This document shows positions 22,401 to 33,253 of a stretch of 64,000 bases of DNA, one piece after another. The DNA is taken from assembly GCA_009746045.1 (NCBI GenBank), contig RPFO01001908.1, positions 1 to 64,000 of the forward strand. The letters are read 5' to 3'. The stretch comes from Mesostigma viride. Lineage: Eukaryota; Streptophyta; Mesostigmatophyceae; Mesostigmatales; Mesostigmataceae. Position numbers and translations under genes: made by a program. The notes beneath the pieces are model-generated. The model was given only the letters and a program-made list of their open reading frames with translations. It had not been told where the DNA came from and made no database searches. Numbering within the stretch: the stretch's first letter is position 1; each line of letters starts with the position of its first letter.

Positions 22401-23199
22401 GATGGAGGGATGGATGGAGGGATGGATGGAGGGAGGGATGGAGGGAGGGATGGAGGGAGGATAGAGGGATGGAGGGATGGAGGGATGGAGGGATGGAGGG
22501 ATGGAGGGATAGAGGGATGGAGGGATGGAGGGATGGAGGGATGGAGGGATGGAGGGATAGAGGGATGGAGGGATGGAGGGATGGAGGGATGGAGGGATGG
22601 AGGGATGGAGGGATGGAGGGATGGAGGGATGGAGGGATGGAGGGAGGGAGGGATGGAGGAGGGAGGGAGGGAGGGAGGGAGGGAGGGAGGGAGGGAGGGA
22701 GGGAGGGAGGGAGGGAGGGAGGGAGGGAGGGAGGGAGGGAGGAAGGGAGGGAGGAGGGAGGGAGGGAGGGAGGGAGGAGGGAGGAGGGAGGGAGGGAGGG
22801 AGGGAGGGAGGAGGAGGGAGGGAGGGAGGGAGGAGGGAGGGAGGGAGGGAGGGAGGGAGGGAGGGAGGGAGGGAGGGAGGTATGGATGGAGGGAGGGAGG
22901 GATGGAGGGAGGAGGATGGAGGGATGGAGGGAGGGAGGAGGGAGGGAGGAGGGAGGGAGGAGGGAGGAGGAGGGAGGGAGGGAGGGAGGGAGGGAGGGAG
23001 GAGGGAGGGAGGGAGGGAGGGAGGGAGGAGGGAGGGAGGGAGGAGGGAGGGAGGGAGGGAGGGAGGAGGGAGGGAGGAGGGAGGAGGGAGGAGGAGGGAG
23101 GGAGGAGGGATGGATGGAGGGAGGGAGGGAGGGAGGAGGGAGGGAGGGAGGGAGGGAGGGAGGGAGGGATGGAGGGAGGGAGGGAGGGAGGGAGGGATG
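19475..23199 (+). repeat. 3.7-kb GGAG/GGAT polypurine minisatellite
   Basis: The block is built of GGAG, GGAT and a few GGAC, GAGG or GGTT tetramers, with higher-order repeats: runs of (GGAG)n alternate with (GGATGGAG)n, and larger segments such as 20280-20510 recur at 20640-20870. The plus strand carries almost only G, A and T. Several frames on both strands stay open because the units make no stop codons, so the predicted Gly/Arg/Glu and Ser/Pro/Leu proteins are not credible genes. On the minus strand it lies downstream of a splice donor at 23359, so it is probably intronic. Confidence 0.95.
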
Positions 23200-23358
23200 A
23201 TGTGTAATCGGTTACCATGATTAGTTGCCATCTATGGGGTGAGTGGCCGTGTGAAGAGCGACGGAACTTATGGAAGGCTGCCCGGGTCCGGAAGCTAAGG
23301 GGGGCGGGGTGGTGGTGGGCGTGGGGGGTTGGGGCATTTGAAACGAGAAATACCGTAC

Positions 23359-25113
23359 CTCGCATCGCCCACTGCCATGCCATGTCGCCGAGGATGAAGA
23401 CCCGGAACTTGATCATGATCTCCACACCATCGAGCACCACGGGGATCTCATGCCCGGCCAGGTACTTGATGACCTCCAGCCACGCTGCTGCATTCTTGAG
23501 CAGGTTCGCTCGCTTGTCACCCCCGGGGGATTCTAGGTTGACTGACACCCAGTCTGGCCTCTGCCATAGGTCTGGGAATGCTGGGTCGACTGGGCGTATC
23601 GACATCGCTAGCATGTTCATCGTGCCGGCGCCTAAGCGGGTTCGATGACCATCGCCGCCGCAGCCGATGTCCAGCTTAGCCCGTTTCGTGACCTTCATGT
23701 CCCGCCACACTGGTGAATCGGGGTTTTCCAGGAAAAGCCTCATCACCATCAACTGCACACAGCACATGCGGGCGCGCAAGTCACAATTTATAACTCCAAG
23801 GCAGATTTAGGTAACCGTGACAGCACATACATGCTAGGACGATGTAAGGAAAATTCCAGTTAATGAACACGCGGGGGGAAAAAATGTGCAATTCAGATTG
23901 ACACTAGCTTTCCACTGACCTGAGCTGAGTTGGTGGGGTGATTTTGCCAGCCGTAGACGCCTGTCTCGAAGTCCGGCATCGCGGTGACATCCTCAGCGAT
24001 GTTCGTGCGATATAGTGGTACGATGCTGTCCACTCTCTCGGTCTGGTCCTTGCGGGCTTGTTGGATTAACTGCTCGCAGGGGACTACAGGCCCAAGGATT
24101 TTCTTGGCCCCGGCTGTGACCCTCACGGAGCATCCGCCTGGGATTGTATCGCGCAGCTTCACCCACAAGCGTGCGTCTCTCACGTCCCTGCTGTGCTTGG
24201 CTATGGCGCGCTCGTCAAACCTGCGCTTGTCGCGCGCGGGGAGGGACAAGAGGACCCCTTGAGATGACAACCTGGTCTCCCCCGTCCCGATGTGCTTCTT
24301 CAGGATCTCCTGGTCAGGCCACGCGACGGGTGCAGGGGGCCGCTTGTGCTGCAGCGTAGCGATGCGCGTTCTCATAATCCTCAGCATCGGCAGTGACTTT
24401 TTTGCCATGCCGATGCTAAAGGACATGAGGCTGTCCCGCGCACCCAGCAGAGCATCTCGCCTCGTTACCAAGGTCTTCTTGTTGCGCCTGTGGACCACAT
24501 CAGCCAGTTCACCATCTGCATTCATGGTGAGACACCTGCGGGAGCGATCCAGCTCCCTCTGCAGCTCAAAAACTGGCCACTTCTCCATTTCCTTGAGCTT
24601 CTCCTTCTTGCGGTCCACCTCGGCGTCCAGCTGGGCGCACTCCGCCGTAACCTCCTCCAGCTTCCTCTTCAGGGCTGCCCTCGGCTCCCGGGCATCCTCC
24701 TCTTGCAAGGTCTTGATCTCATCTTGCAGCTCCAGGTAGTCTTTGATGCTGGTGTTAAGCACGCCTTGTCTAAAGGCCAAGTCAGCCTGGAGCTGCGCGA
24801 TGGATGCGAGGAGCTGTTGCTCTCTCGCTGCCCACTGTCCTCGCTCTTCCAATAGAGCGCCATCTGCATCGGAGAGGGGCAGTAGGAACCCTTTCAATAT
24901 TGCCCGAATCAAGTCTGGGATGCTTCCATCCATCCCAGCTGGCAGAGCATTTACAAATCCCAAATGGCGAGCGAGGCCCTTGAAGGCCATGACTTCACCA
25001 TCGGTGAGGCCAGCTATTTCTATCTTATTGTGCTTGCCCGTATTGCTCAAATGGTCTTCCAGCAGGACTTGGTGAACACGTAACGCTGCATGGAACAAGG
25101 TAGTGGTGGACAC
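23359..25113 (-). CDS. Uncharacterised coiled-coil protein, at least two exons
   Basis: I do not recognise the family. Exon 1 (25113 or 25085 to 23920, about 395 codons) has an N-terminal helical region, a coiled coil at residues about 110-200 ([40 protein letters not shown]) and a basic C-terminal part. A donor CAG/GTCAGT at 23920 and an acceptor TGTGCAG at 23753 join in phase 0 to exon 2 (23752-23359), with [20 protein letters not shown] and [21 protein letters not shown] donor GAG/GTACGG at 23359 sends transcription into the minisatellite, so later exons lie below 19.5 kb or are lost. The start is GTG-led with no clear ATG, and an acceptor-like CATGCAG at 25086 suggests an upstream exon. 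It could be a host gene or an element-encoded protein. Confidence 0.55.
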
Positions 25114-27739
25114 AAATCAATATGAGGGTTTCAGGGGACCGTAGTGGGTAGATTTTTTTTGAGTGAGTAAAAATTCAGCTTTTATTTCATATCATTCCTA
25201 TGTCAATTGGGAAGTCTCTGTGTTGATTGGAACCTGTAACTATAGCGACTAATTGTTGATGACACCACTAGTTGAGGGTACTACCCCGCCCCCACCATAC
25301 ACCAATGGTGAGCTACAAATGCATGCACCAAGCAAGAAAAAATAAACCCAAGACTGCAAAAATATGAGAAACAAGACCCCCTATTATTAACAAAGGAATT
25401 TGCCATCATAACGAGCTGAAATTTTGCAGCAGTGCGGTTCAGCCCCCTCGGCCCTCGGCCAGTTTTGAATACAAGTACGTGGTGTTGATCATTTTACAAT
25501 GTGATTGGTCTGATTTCACTAATTAAGAGGGAAAAAAGACGCGACTTTGGGAGAGAAACTGATTAACTATGAGGAATACTCATTCTTTTACTGAGCTGAA
25601 TAGCCACAATGTTTCACCAAGGGGGCAGCTACATGGGAGTACGTGGTTTGCATAAGAACGGTTTGCCCATTCTCCTAAATGATAATATTCGTCCTAAATA
25701 GCGTCGTTTTCTTTAGCTCACCACCGGTGCGTGGTTGGGGGTAACCCCCAATAACCCCCAACAAAAAAGTACCCCCAACAAGTGCAGTGGGATAAATGCC
25801 CAACAAACATCATCTTCACGGTCCCCAAGCATTATTGGATATGCTTCAAATGCATTACATTTATAAAAGGTATTTTTGGTGGGGTGCTAGGGATGTCCCC
25901 TCCCCTTCAGATGAATCGCAGAGTTCTAAGCAAAGAAACAATTCCAAAGCAAAGAACCAACTCCATTATTAACATACAGCTACCAATGCACTCGGTGCAC
26001 TAAATTACATGCAAGAGGCCTACCTCCATTTGCTCAATTGCACAAGTAAAACAGTCACGTCATTGCTAATATCCTAGGCACACAACTGCTCACAACACAA
26101 GACCGTTTTTCCCAATGCTGTGAGAATATATTATTTCAAAGCCTGTGAGAATCTCAGCTGGGCTAGTGAATATCTGAAGGATGAGCTGTGAGGGAGAACG
26201 AGGAATGTAAACTGAAAAGGAAGTTTATGTTGGAACACAAGGTTTTTTCCAGTTCAGAACCAGTAATGGCTTCAATTGTAAATTAAAGCACGCCAGCAGT
26301 ATCAAAATGCATGGAGCCACTTAAAGCTGTAAAGTCTTCAACCTAGAAGGAGGCCTAAAATGCATGGAAAGGATGTCCACGTGGGTTTGTTGCCATGTAC
26401 GTACCTTCCACGAGGGTGGCCAACGTTGCCACTGGCTGTTGCCTTTGGGAGATTTTATCAGGCATCTGCATGCAGCAAACGGGTACATTTTGCATTGCAG
26501 AAACGATTGCATACTACGCATGTTCATAGCGTCAGGCGAGTGCGGGACACAAGTTCACTGCGATAAATTGCGACGGCAGTGCAGGGCGCGTATACGAACG
26601 TGATGCACCAATACTGCGTGCACCGAGACGTGGCATCGCAGGCGTGGCAGTGCTGCACATTGTTTCTAAACGACAGTGCAGCACATTGCACCACGGCACG
26701 TGACTAATTAAACCAAAGCCTGGCCTTAAAGCCTAGAAAAAGCCGACACGGTGTTGCCTGCAAGGGGCAGCGCTTGTTGTGGCCGGCAAAGGAACTTGAA
26801 ATGCCAGGAACTTGACAAAGATTAACCTGGCATGCGCCAGCAATCTTAAGCAGTCTAATCAGCATCCACGCTTCAACAAAAAAACCCACCTTATTTCGTC
26901 ATTCGGAATGTCGTCGGCAGTTAGGTCGCGCCAGTTCCCGGGTCGCCTGGGCACTCGCAAGGCCTGCACACAGAGTAACTGCGCCGAAATGCACAGGTGC
27001 TTTACGACAAACTGCAGGAAACCAAAATTACCTTATAGCACCTTTTCCGAAGCTCGGGCATACGGTCGCATCCCGCTGCGAGTTTTCAAAAGCAATATAA
27101 TGCAACGTCCTGACCCTCGAGCCCGTTTTCCCAGTTTCTGCGCACCCATTGGACAAGAAATTCAAATTTCGCGGCGACCGGCGCAACGCCACAACACGCA
27201 CGACTTAAAATCAGGTCTAAAACTTGCAAAACAATCATATTTCTCCCTACATTTATCCTCCTCGACCACTCTGGCTGGCAGCCATGACCTCCAAGTGCCG
27301 TTCAACGTCCCTAACGTCTAAAACAACGTAATTTACGTTGCTATGCATCGTCCAGCCAAAAATACAGTACAGTAATGTCAACGATGCGGGTCAGACTGGG
27401 TCGACAGGGAGTCGTGCTTGAACTTCCCAAGTTTTATGGGGGAATCTCGCGAAACCTTAGAAACATTTTTGCCCAGCATTTGTGCGTGACAGTACGGTAC
27501 GTGCGCTGGTTGGTCCTCTGACAGTTCCCTGTGCCAGGGCCAACCGGCTGCCCGTCAGTTGCCCCCGTTCAGAAAGTTTCGTCGAACTTTACTTCAGATT
27601 TGGAAATCATGAACGTGCGGTTGGAGTTTCGCGGGGGAACCCAAGTTCGCAAGTAATCCGCCAATGATGCGCTTCGAACACTTGCCCGCTAAAAATTCAA
27701 CAGCCGCTCCGGCTGGCCACTTAAACGAAACTTGATGAC
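25114..27739. other. AT-richer intergenic region, no gene recognised
   Basis: I find no domain, RNA gene or clear repeat family in about 2.6 kb. Short frames are all below 170 codons, with no family signature. Composition is AT-richer than the flanking exons. The stretch 27.4-27.7 kb may contain the missing 5' flank of the copia element, but no LTR pair was found. Confidence 0.45.
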
Positions 27740-28560
27740 AAGGCTGGACCATCCCAGGATAAGGGCAAGGGCAAGGCTGCTGATCATTGACTTGAGCCTG
27801 CACACATCCCTGAACCCTGGAGGGTGCCCCCAGGGGTGTGTAATGTAGCTGCTAGTGACGGCAGTGAGGGGCAGCCCCATGCTCTAGTGAAAGAGCCTAT
27901 TGGACACGATGGGGCAAGCTTGGTTACCACAGAGAGTATGCCAGCTGTAGCTACAGTGGTTACTCGCCAACGTGCCCGCCATGGCGGTGCTGAGCCTGAG
28001 GTAGGACCTGGTGATGTGGACCCAGGTGGATCTCAGAAGCATTCTGACCGTGCAGGACTGGCACAGGATGGTCAGGATGAGGATAGGGCTGGAGACAGTC
28101 TGACAGGCACGACCCTGGTGCCTCCTGTACATAAGGGATCTGTACATACCTTGAGTGCTAACAATGACAATAAAAGATTTTCTCTCTTGTATGACATTGC
28201 CTCAAGGTTGCATACCATGTTTGGCCATGCAGCTCAGTCTTTGCAAGTTGCTATCTAGACGGCTGGGAGGAAGTGAGTTGTACTCCATCTGCCAACAGGT
28301 TGCTCAAGCTTGCAAGTGCAGGCTAGTTGCTAGAAAGCCCAAGCAGTCTCATGCCATGCAGGACTCCTATTTTGCAGTCAGGCCATGTGCAGGTAGATAT
28401 TCAGAGAATCAGGGGTTTGAAGCTGCTGGTGGCAGTGGACAGATATACCAAGTACAAGACCCTAGAGATCCTGCCTGACATGGAGAAGCCTACCTTGATT
28501 GCTGCTCTGAAGTTGACAAGGAGCAGGTACCCTGGGTTGGATTTGTTGCATGCAGTGTGA
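27740..28560 (+). pseudogene. Copia N-terminal region: pre-integrase zinc domain and start of integrase, broken
   Basis: One frame to 28256 ends SRLHTMFGHAAQSLQ, resembling the H-x4-H of the GAG-pre-integrase zinc domain. After a stop, another frame reads SICQQVAQACKCRL, consistent with the C-C pair. A third frame to 28559 reads VQVDIQRIRGLKLLVAVDRY (first integrase aspartate) and LIAALKLTRSRYPGLD. It overlaps the large pol frame by a few bases. Stops and frame changes make this part nonfunctional. No gag is visible upstream, so the copy is 5'-truncated at about 27.7 kb. Confidence 0.6.
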
Positions 28561-31393
28561 CATTCAGTTTGAGTGCTGTGAGAACCTGCCAGAGTTTCCA
28601 GAGTTGCTGATTACACCCAGGGAGAGCCACGGCCAGCAAGGGGTGGTGGAGAGAGCCATCCAAGAGATCAAGACTGTGCTGCTGGTGGAGAGGCTTCCAA
28701 GGACGTCATCTGCCATTGTGACATCTGCATGGCTACGTTCTGTGGAGGATAGGCTGAACCTCAGGACTCCCATGTTCTTTGGTGACATGGCCATCAATCC
28801 TCTTATGCTGCATACCAGGATGCTGCCAGCTGATGCTGAGCAGGCATGGAAGGAGAAGCTAGAGGCCAAGTTCCTCAAGCTGAGGCAGAAAGACAAGGGC
28901 TGGAGTGTCCTAGAACCTAACGTTGGACAACAGGTTGTTGTGTGGAAGGAACCAAGCTTTCCAGGGAAACGTGGCAGCTGGCATGATGGGGTGGTGACCC
29001 GAGTAGAAGCCGCTGGCCATAAGTGCTGGGTGGCCATTGATGGCTCCCAAGCAGTGCACCGTCTGTCCTGGTCAAAGATCCGTCCCCGGGGAGGTAATCA
29101 AGGAGACCTCTTCCAGGTGCCCGCTGGTGTACAAGGCGGGGGTGACGTGGAGCTTCCTGATCAGGGTGCTACAGCTGTATCGAGCCCTCAGGGTGACCCT
29201 GGCCCGGCCCCTGGGGTACCTTCACATACGGTGGTTGGGCAAGCAGGCGGACAGGCTGCACCTCCGGAACGGCCCGACACCAGGCCTAGGGGTGTGCGTC
29301 TATCAGATATTGTACAGGCTTTGCAAAGAGCCAAGAAGGAGCCTAAGGTGTCCAAGCTTGTCCAGTTGGATGAACCTGAGGTAGCTGCCATGGAGATAGA
29401 TACCAATGCACAGGTTTCTGTCATGGGACCTCAGCATACAGGAGAACTGCTGGTCGGAGAACCAAGTTGCCCCTGGGTGTCTGATTTCAGTGGTAGGACG
29501 CATCTAAGGGTGTTGGGAGAGGTTACTGCCCCTGTCATGGGTGTGGATGTGACCTTCCTTGTCCTAGAGGACTATGATGGCCCTGTGATTTTGGGTCAGA
29601 ATTTTCTGGGCAATCCTGGGATTTCTATCAGAGCTACAGCTCTGAAAAGAGATGGCTGGGGGATGATTCCCCTAGAAAATTTCAGGACAACATTTCCAGT
29701 CAGGTGCAGGGCCAAGCCGGTCAAGGGTGTAAAATGGGATGAAGGGGAGGTGCCCCCAGCGGCCAGTTTGGTGATTCCAGCTGTGTTGCACCCCAGCAGT
29801 ATTGGCATAACTCACAGGAGCCTTGCTGCACACTCTCCTTTGACATATGACCAGCTGGTCCAAGAGATGAGCTCGCCTACTTTGTTTGAGGCTTGGAAGC
29901 TCGCCTTCTCCAAGGCATTGGAGGAGTGGTTGCAGTTTGAGTGTGCTGCACCAACAGACAGACGTCCCCCAGCATCAAGGAAGCTTGCTTTGAGATTTGT
30001 GCTGAAGAGGAAGGTTGTGGATGAGGTATCAGTGCCCCATGTCAGGCCTGTCCTGAATGAGTATCACGGCACGGGGAGTCTGCCAGGAGAGGAGCTGTAC
30101 ACGCCAGGGATGCTACACGACACATGGAGAATTTTGCTATGTCTCTACGTGGGGTTGCTGAACAGGGGAGCAGCTATGTCATCAGTGCTGCTGGACTTCA
30201 AGAGGGCATTTTTAAAATCTGATCCAGAAGTGGCCAGGAGGGTGTGGAAGCAGGATGAGCCTTACTGTGTTGAGGTGCCTGCCATCTGGAAGCTGGAGCT
30301 GCATCAACAATTCCTGGTTATTCTGAAGGGCCTGGAAGGACTCAGGTCGAGCCCAATCATCTGGAGACTCACGCTGCAGGAAGCTCTGATCAGTGAGTGT
30401 GGCTTGAGAGTGTCTTCAGTTGATCCCTGTTTGCTGCTGGCCCAATGGGAGGGTCTGCCAGTGTATGCTAGTTTGCATGGAGATGATCTGCATTTGCTAG
30501 CCCCCACGACCTGGCTGAAGAAGTTTATTCCTGTCATCAGTGGCAAGTTTTCACTGGGCAAGGAGCTGTGGCAGGAGCCCAACAAGCCTGTAGTGTTCTG
30601 TGGAATGCAGGCTACCCTGTTCAGGAGGGACGGGGAGTGGAGTATCAGGCTTCAGGCTGGAGGAGATTATAAACAGACCATTGTGAAGGCCTTGCCAGAG
30701 AAGATCACCCAGGCTGCAGGACCTGAGTTGAGAGGCATGTGGGCCTGGTTTGCCAGCATCTGTGGTCCGTCTTTGATGGTCCATAGCAGAATGCCTGATG
30801 AGGTGCTTGAGGATGAGAAGCCTCGAGTCATAGCCCGGTTGGTGGAGAGTACCCCTGATCTGATTTTGTCTGGGATTGACTTTGCCCAGCCTATCACCTT
30901 GGAGATCTTTGTTGACAGTTCCATGGATGCTCGCCAGGTTACCAAGGTCAGGGGGAGATCTGCTGCTCTGTTTGCTTTTTATCAGAGCAGGGCAAGTTTG
31001 TTCAGCTGGTACAGCAGACTGCAGAAGAGGGTCTGTATCAGTTCAGATGTGGCAGAATGCAGGGCCATATGCGAGGGGATCCAGTCCAGCCTGTACATAA
31101 AGGAGTTAATGCTGGAGCTGGCTTCAGTTACCCCTTGGACCTTGCAGATGGAGACGTTGTTGCTAACAGACAGCATGGGTATGGTCCAGTTTGTTCACAA
31201 GCAGCTGGCCAGAAGCCGGGACCTGGATTATTTGTTGCTGAAGGAGTTGGCCAGTTTGGTTGACTTGAAGCATATCCCTGGCGAGGAGAACCCTGCTGAT
31301 GCATTGACAAAGCTGCCACACAAGGCCCCAGCCCAGTACAATGTACTGAGGAAGCTCATGAATGCTGACTGTCAAGTCGGTCTATCTGTCTAA
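28550..31393 (+). CDS. Ty1/copia polyprotein: integrase end, protease-like, RT, RNase H (947 codons, open)
   Basis: Order along the protein: integrase core end (CDIQFE, then ESHGQQGVVERAIQEIK with the catalytic Glu), an SH3-like basic segment, a Pro/Gly-rich linker, then a retropepsin-like domain at residues about 280-360 (AMEIDTNAQVSVM, LRVLGEV, VILGQNFL). Then RT (LLDFKRAFL with the first Asp; LEGLRSSPIIW; SLHGDDLHLLA with the DD pair) and RNase H (FVDSSMDARQ, AECRAICEG, LTDSMGMVQF, HIPGEENPADALTK). The protease-like domain lies between integrase and RT, whereas copia normally has protease before integrase. Asn replaces the usual Gly in the D-T-G motif. The frame is uninterrupted, suggesting recent activity of this half. 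Confidence 0.8.
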   Translation: MQCDIQFECCENLPEFPELLITPRESHGQQGVVERAIQEIKTVLLVERLPRTSSAIVTSAWLRSVEDRLNLRTPMFFGDMAINPLMLHTRMLPADAEQAWKEKLEAKFLKLRQKDKGWSVLEPNVGQQVVVWKEPSFPGKRGSWHDGVVTRVEAAGHKCWVAIDGSQAVHRLSWSKIRPRGGNQGDLFQVPAGVQGGGDVELPDQGATAVSSPQGDPGPAPGVPSHTVVGQAGGQAAPPERPDTRPRGVRLSDIVQALQRAKKEPKVSKLVQLDEPEVAAMEIDTNAQVSVMGPQHTGELLVGEPSCPWVSDFSGRTHLRVLGEVTAPVMGVDVTFLVLEDYDGPVILGQNFLGNPGISIRATALKRDGWGMIPLENFRTTFPVRCRAKPVKGVKWDEGEVPPAASLVIPAVLHPSSIGITHRSLAAHSPLTYDQLVQEMSSPTLFEAWKLAFSKALEEWLQFECAAPTDRRPPASRKLALRFVLKRKVVDEVSVPHVRPVLNEYHGTGSLPGEELYTPGMLHDTWRILLCLYVGLLNRGAAMSSVLLDFKRAFLKSDPEVARRVWKQDEPYCVEVPAIWKLELHQQFLVILKGLEGLRSSPIIWRLTLQEALISECGLRVSSVDPCLLLAQWEGLPVYASLHGDDLHLLAPTTWLKKFIPVISGKFSLGKELWQEPNKPVVFCGMQATLFRRDGEWSIRLQAGGDYKQTIVKALPEKITQAAGPELRGMWAWFASICGPSLMVHSRMPDEVLEDEKPRVIARLVESTPDLILSGIDFAQPITLEIFVDSSMDARQVTKVRGRSAALFAFYQSRASLFSWYSRLQKRVCISSDVAECRAICEGIQSSLYIKELMLELASVTPWTLQMETLLLTDSMGMVQFVHKQLARSRDLDYLLLKELASLVDLKHIPGEENPADALTKLPHKAPAQYNVLRKLMNADCQVGLSV

Positions 31394-32012
31394 AAGCTGA
31401 GAGCTGGGTGCTTAAGTCTCTGGATATCAGGCTGGGAGCTTGATTGTACATAATCCTGAGCACACCTTGAGGGGTGAGACATGTCTCTGGTGTGGGAATG
31501 TCTGACATTGTCTCTGATGGAGAGATGTCTATCTGGGGTTTTCATCTCAGTCTGAGGTTTCCCCAGATCTGTGGTTTGTGGGCGGGGTTCGATTCCCTGG
31601 TGCCGTCTTAAGGCGGAGTTTCACGGACTGGCTGACCCATCCACCATGCTGGTGAGGTGGCGACAGGTCCCCTGATTTTCCACGGTTGGAACGAGTATAG
31701 GAGCTTGTGTTTTGCATGTGCTTCGCGTAGATGTTGTGTCTGGTTCGATAAGGGGCAGCAGACCGGCGCCGACTCCCGTCTGGGGGTCAGCAATGTTTTC
31801 TGATGAGCTGTTGTGGGTGATCTGTGGGGTTTCGCCTAAGGTCCTGAAGGTTGTACATACTTCTCAAGTTCTTAACTGAACACCTATGGGCTGCCACAGT
31901 TGGCCAACCTCTTGTACATGGGTAACACAACGAGCCTCCCGTGAAGGGATAGGGACTCATTGTAATTTGTTTGTGCTCCTGAACCAGTATGGGTGCTATG
32001 TACATATAATAA
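31394..32012 (+). other. Copia 3' untranslated region, possible LTR not delimited
   Basis: Sequence after the pol stop should include the 3' LTR, but without a 5' copy I cannot set its borders. A perfect RNA polymerase III B-box-like string (GGTTCGATTCC, about 31587) is present but no tRNA cloverleaf forms around it. Confidence 0.4.
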
Positions 32013-32132
32013 GGAATCCAAGCTGACTGTCATGCCCAGTGGGTTGTGACTTGTAGTCGGGGAGGATGTCCAGGAATCCAAGCTGACTGTCATGCCCAGT
32101 GGGTTGTGACTTGTAGTCGGGGAGGATGCCCA
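32013..32132 (+). repeat. 60-bp tandem duplication
   Basis: Two consecutive 60-bp units begin GGAATCCAAGCTGACTGTCA at 32013 and 32073 and differ at one or two bases (GGATGTCCA versus GGATGCCCA). It lies in the 3' region of the copia element. It has no coding role that I can see. Confidence 0.9.
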
Positions 32133-32684
32133 GTACCCATTGTGTGTGTTTGTATGTAGACTTGTGTGAGCTGCTACAGCTCAAGAAAAGAAAGGATTGG
32201 AGTTAACGCCAAGCGCATTGGCGTGATCCTGATTCGGCGTTTCTCTGCGATTCCAGCGGCACCGGAACGAGTTCATTCCGACAAGTAACAAGAAAGTTAT
32301 GGCGTTCCGACTTCCCGGTCGCGCGCGAGCGCGAGCCGGCTGTTCTTCTAAGTCGGACGTGAATATTTGCCGACGGCATATGGGGTCGACAGTAATTCCT
32401 GGGCTGACAGGAATTAGGTGCTGTACCTACGACGGTATTGGATTAATACGTCGTACGCAGGAAATAGGAACCTTAACCTGTGGTCTGGTGGTACCGCAGG
32501 CTTAGTCCTGGACTTCTAGGTGCAGATGCAATAATCACTGTGGTGACTGTACTCTGTGGTCACTGTGCCTGTATGGCAGACCTACTGTATAGGAACTGGG
32601 CGCTGTACAGGTAGTGAATACTGTACCGGGAGTGTTATTACTGAGCCTACCTCTTAGGTTGCTCAGGACCGACTAGCAAGCACA

Positions 32685-33253
32685 GTGACAAATAATCTAG
32701 AAAGGAGACCTCTTCCTTTTCATTAAAAGAAGCGAAGAAGGGCGCGTGCGCCTGCAGAAACGTGGCAATATATGTATGGTACAGCACCCCATAGTCCAGC
32801 AGTTATGATTAAGAGTGGGCGTACTAGGAATGAGTTGACGGCAGTGCAGGTGGCAAACGTGTATAATGACGTGTGTACGTGGGCGCACAAAACATGCTGT
32901 GATCGGTAGGCCAATGGAAAGGACATGTGAAATGCAGGCAAGCAAACATGGTACTAAACACGTAAAGAACAACGACATAGGCATCTCCACATTACCTGCA
33001 TATAGTCCACGACTTCCTGTCGGCATGGGTGTGTCCCCATGATGTTTCTTGTGCGCTGATGAGTTATAGCCCCAAACAGACAGTTGCCATCACGTGGAGT
33101 GGCGCAGATCTTCATGGCACTTGGAGGATAAACTGCTGAAGGCCTGTGGTGAGTACAAGCAACACCATGCTCACCGGCAGTAAAGTGTAACCACAAATAC
33201 TCGAAAGATTGCGTAGTGCGCGGCATGAACTTCATGTCGCCACGTTCGGGCAC
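32685..33253 (-). pseudogene. OTU protease gene, left-arm truncated copy
   Basis: This is the mirror image of the right-arm gene. Exon 1 (33253-32996) carries the same DGNCLFGAITHQR catalytic-Cys block. The second exon starts near 32752 and is cut when palindrome homology ends at 32685, just after FLDYLS. The rest of the OTU fold present on the right side is missing, so this copy cannot make a full protein. Confidence 0.75.

Noticed and set aside
19404-23779. Open frames of more than 1200 codons on the minus strand (Ser/Pro/Leu/His/Ile repeats) and many Gly/Arg/Glu frames on the plus strand
   Set aside because: They are frames through a GGAG/GGAT array that contains almost no stop codons on either strand. 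Several frames are open at once and the non-repeat ends belong to a spliced gene.
31570-31620. Possible tRNA gene (GGTTCGATTCC B-box-like string)
   Set aside because: No A box at the right distance and no acceptor stem pairing with CCTGGTGCCG, so no cloverleaf.
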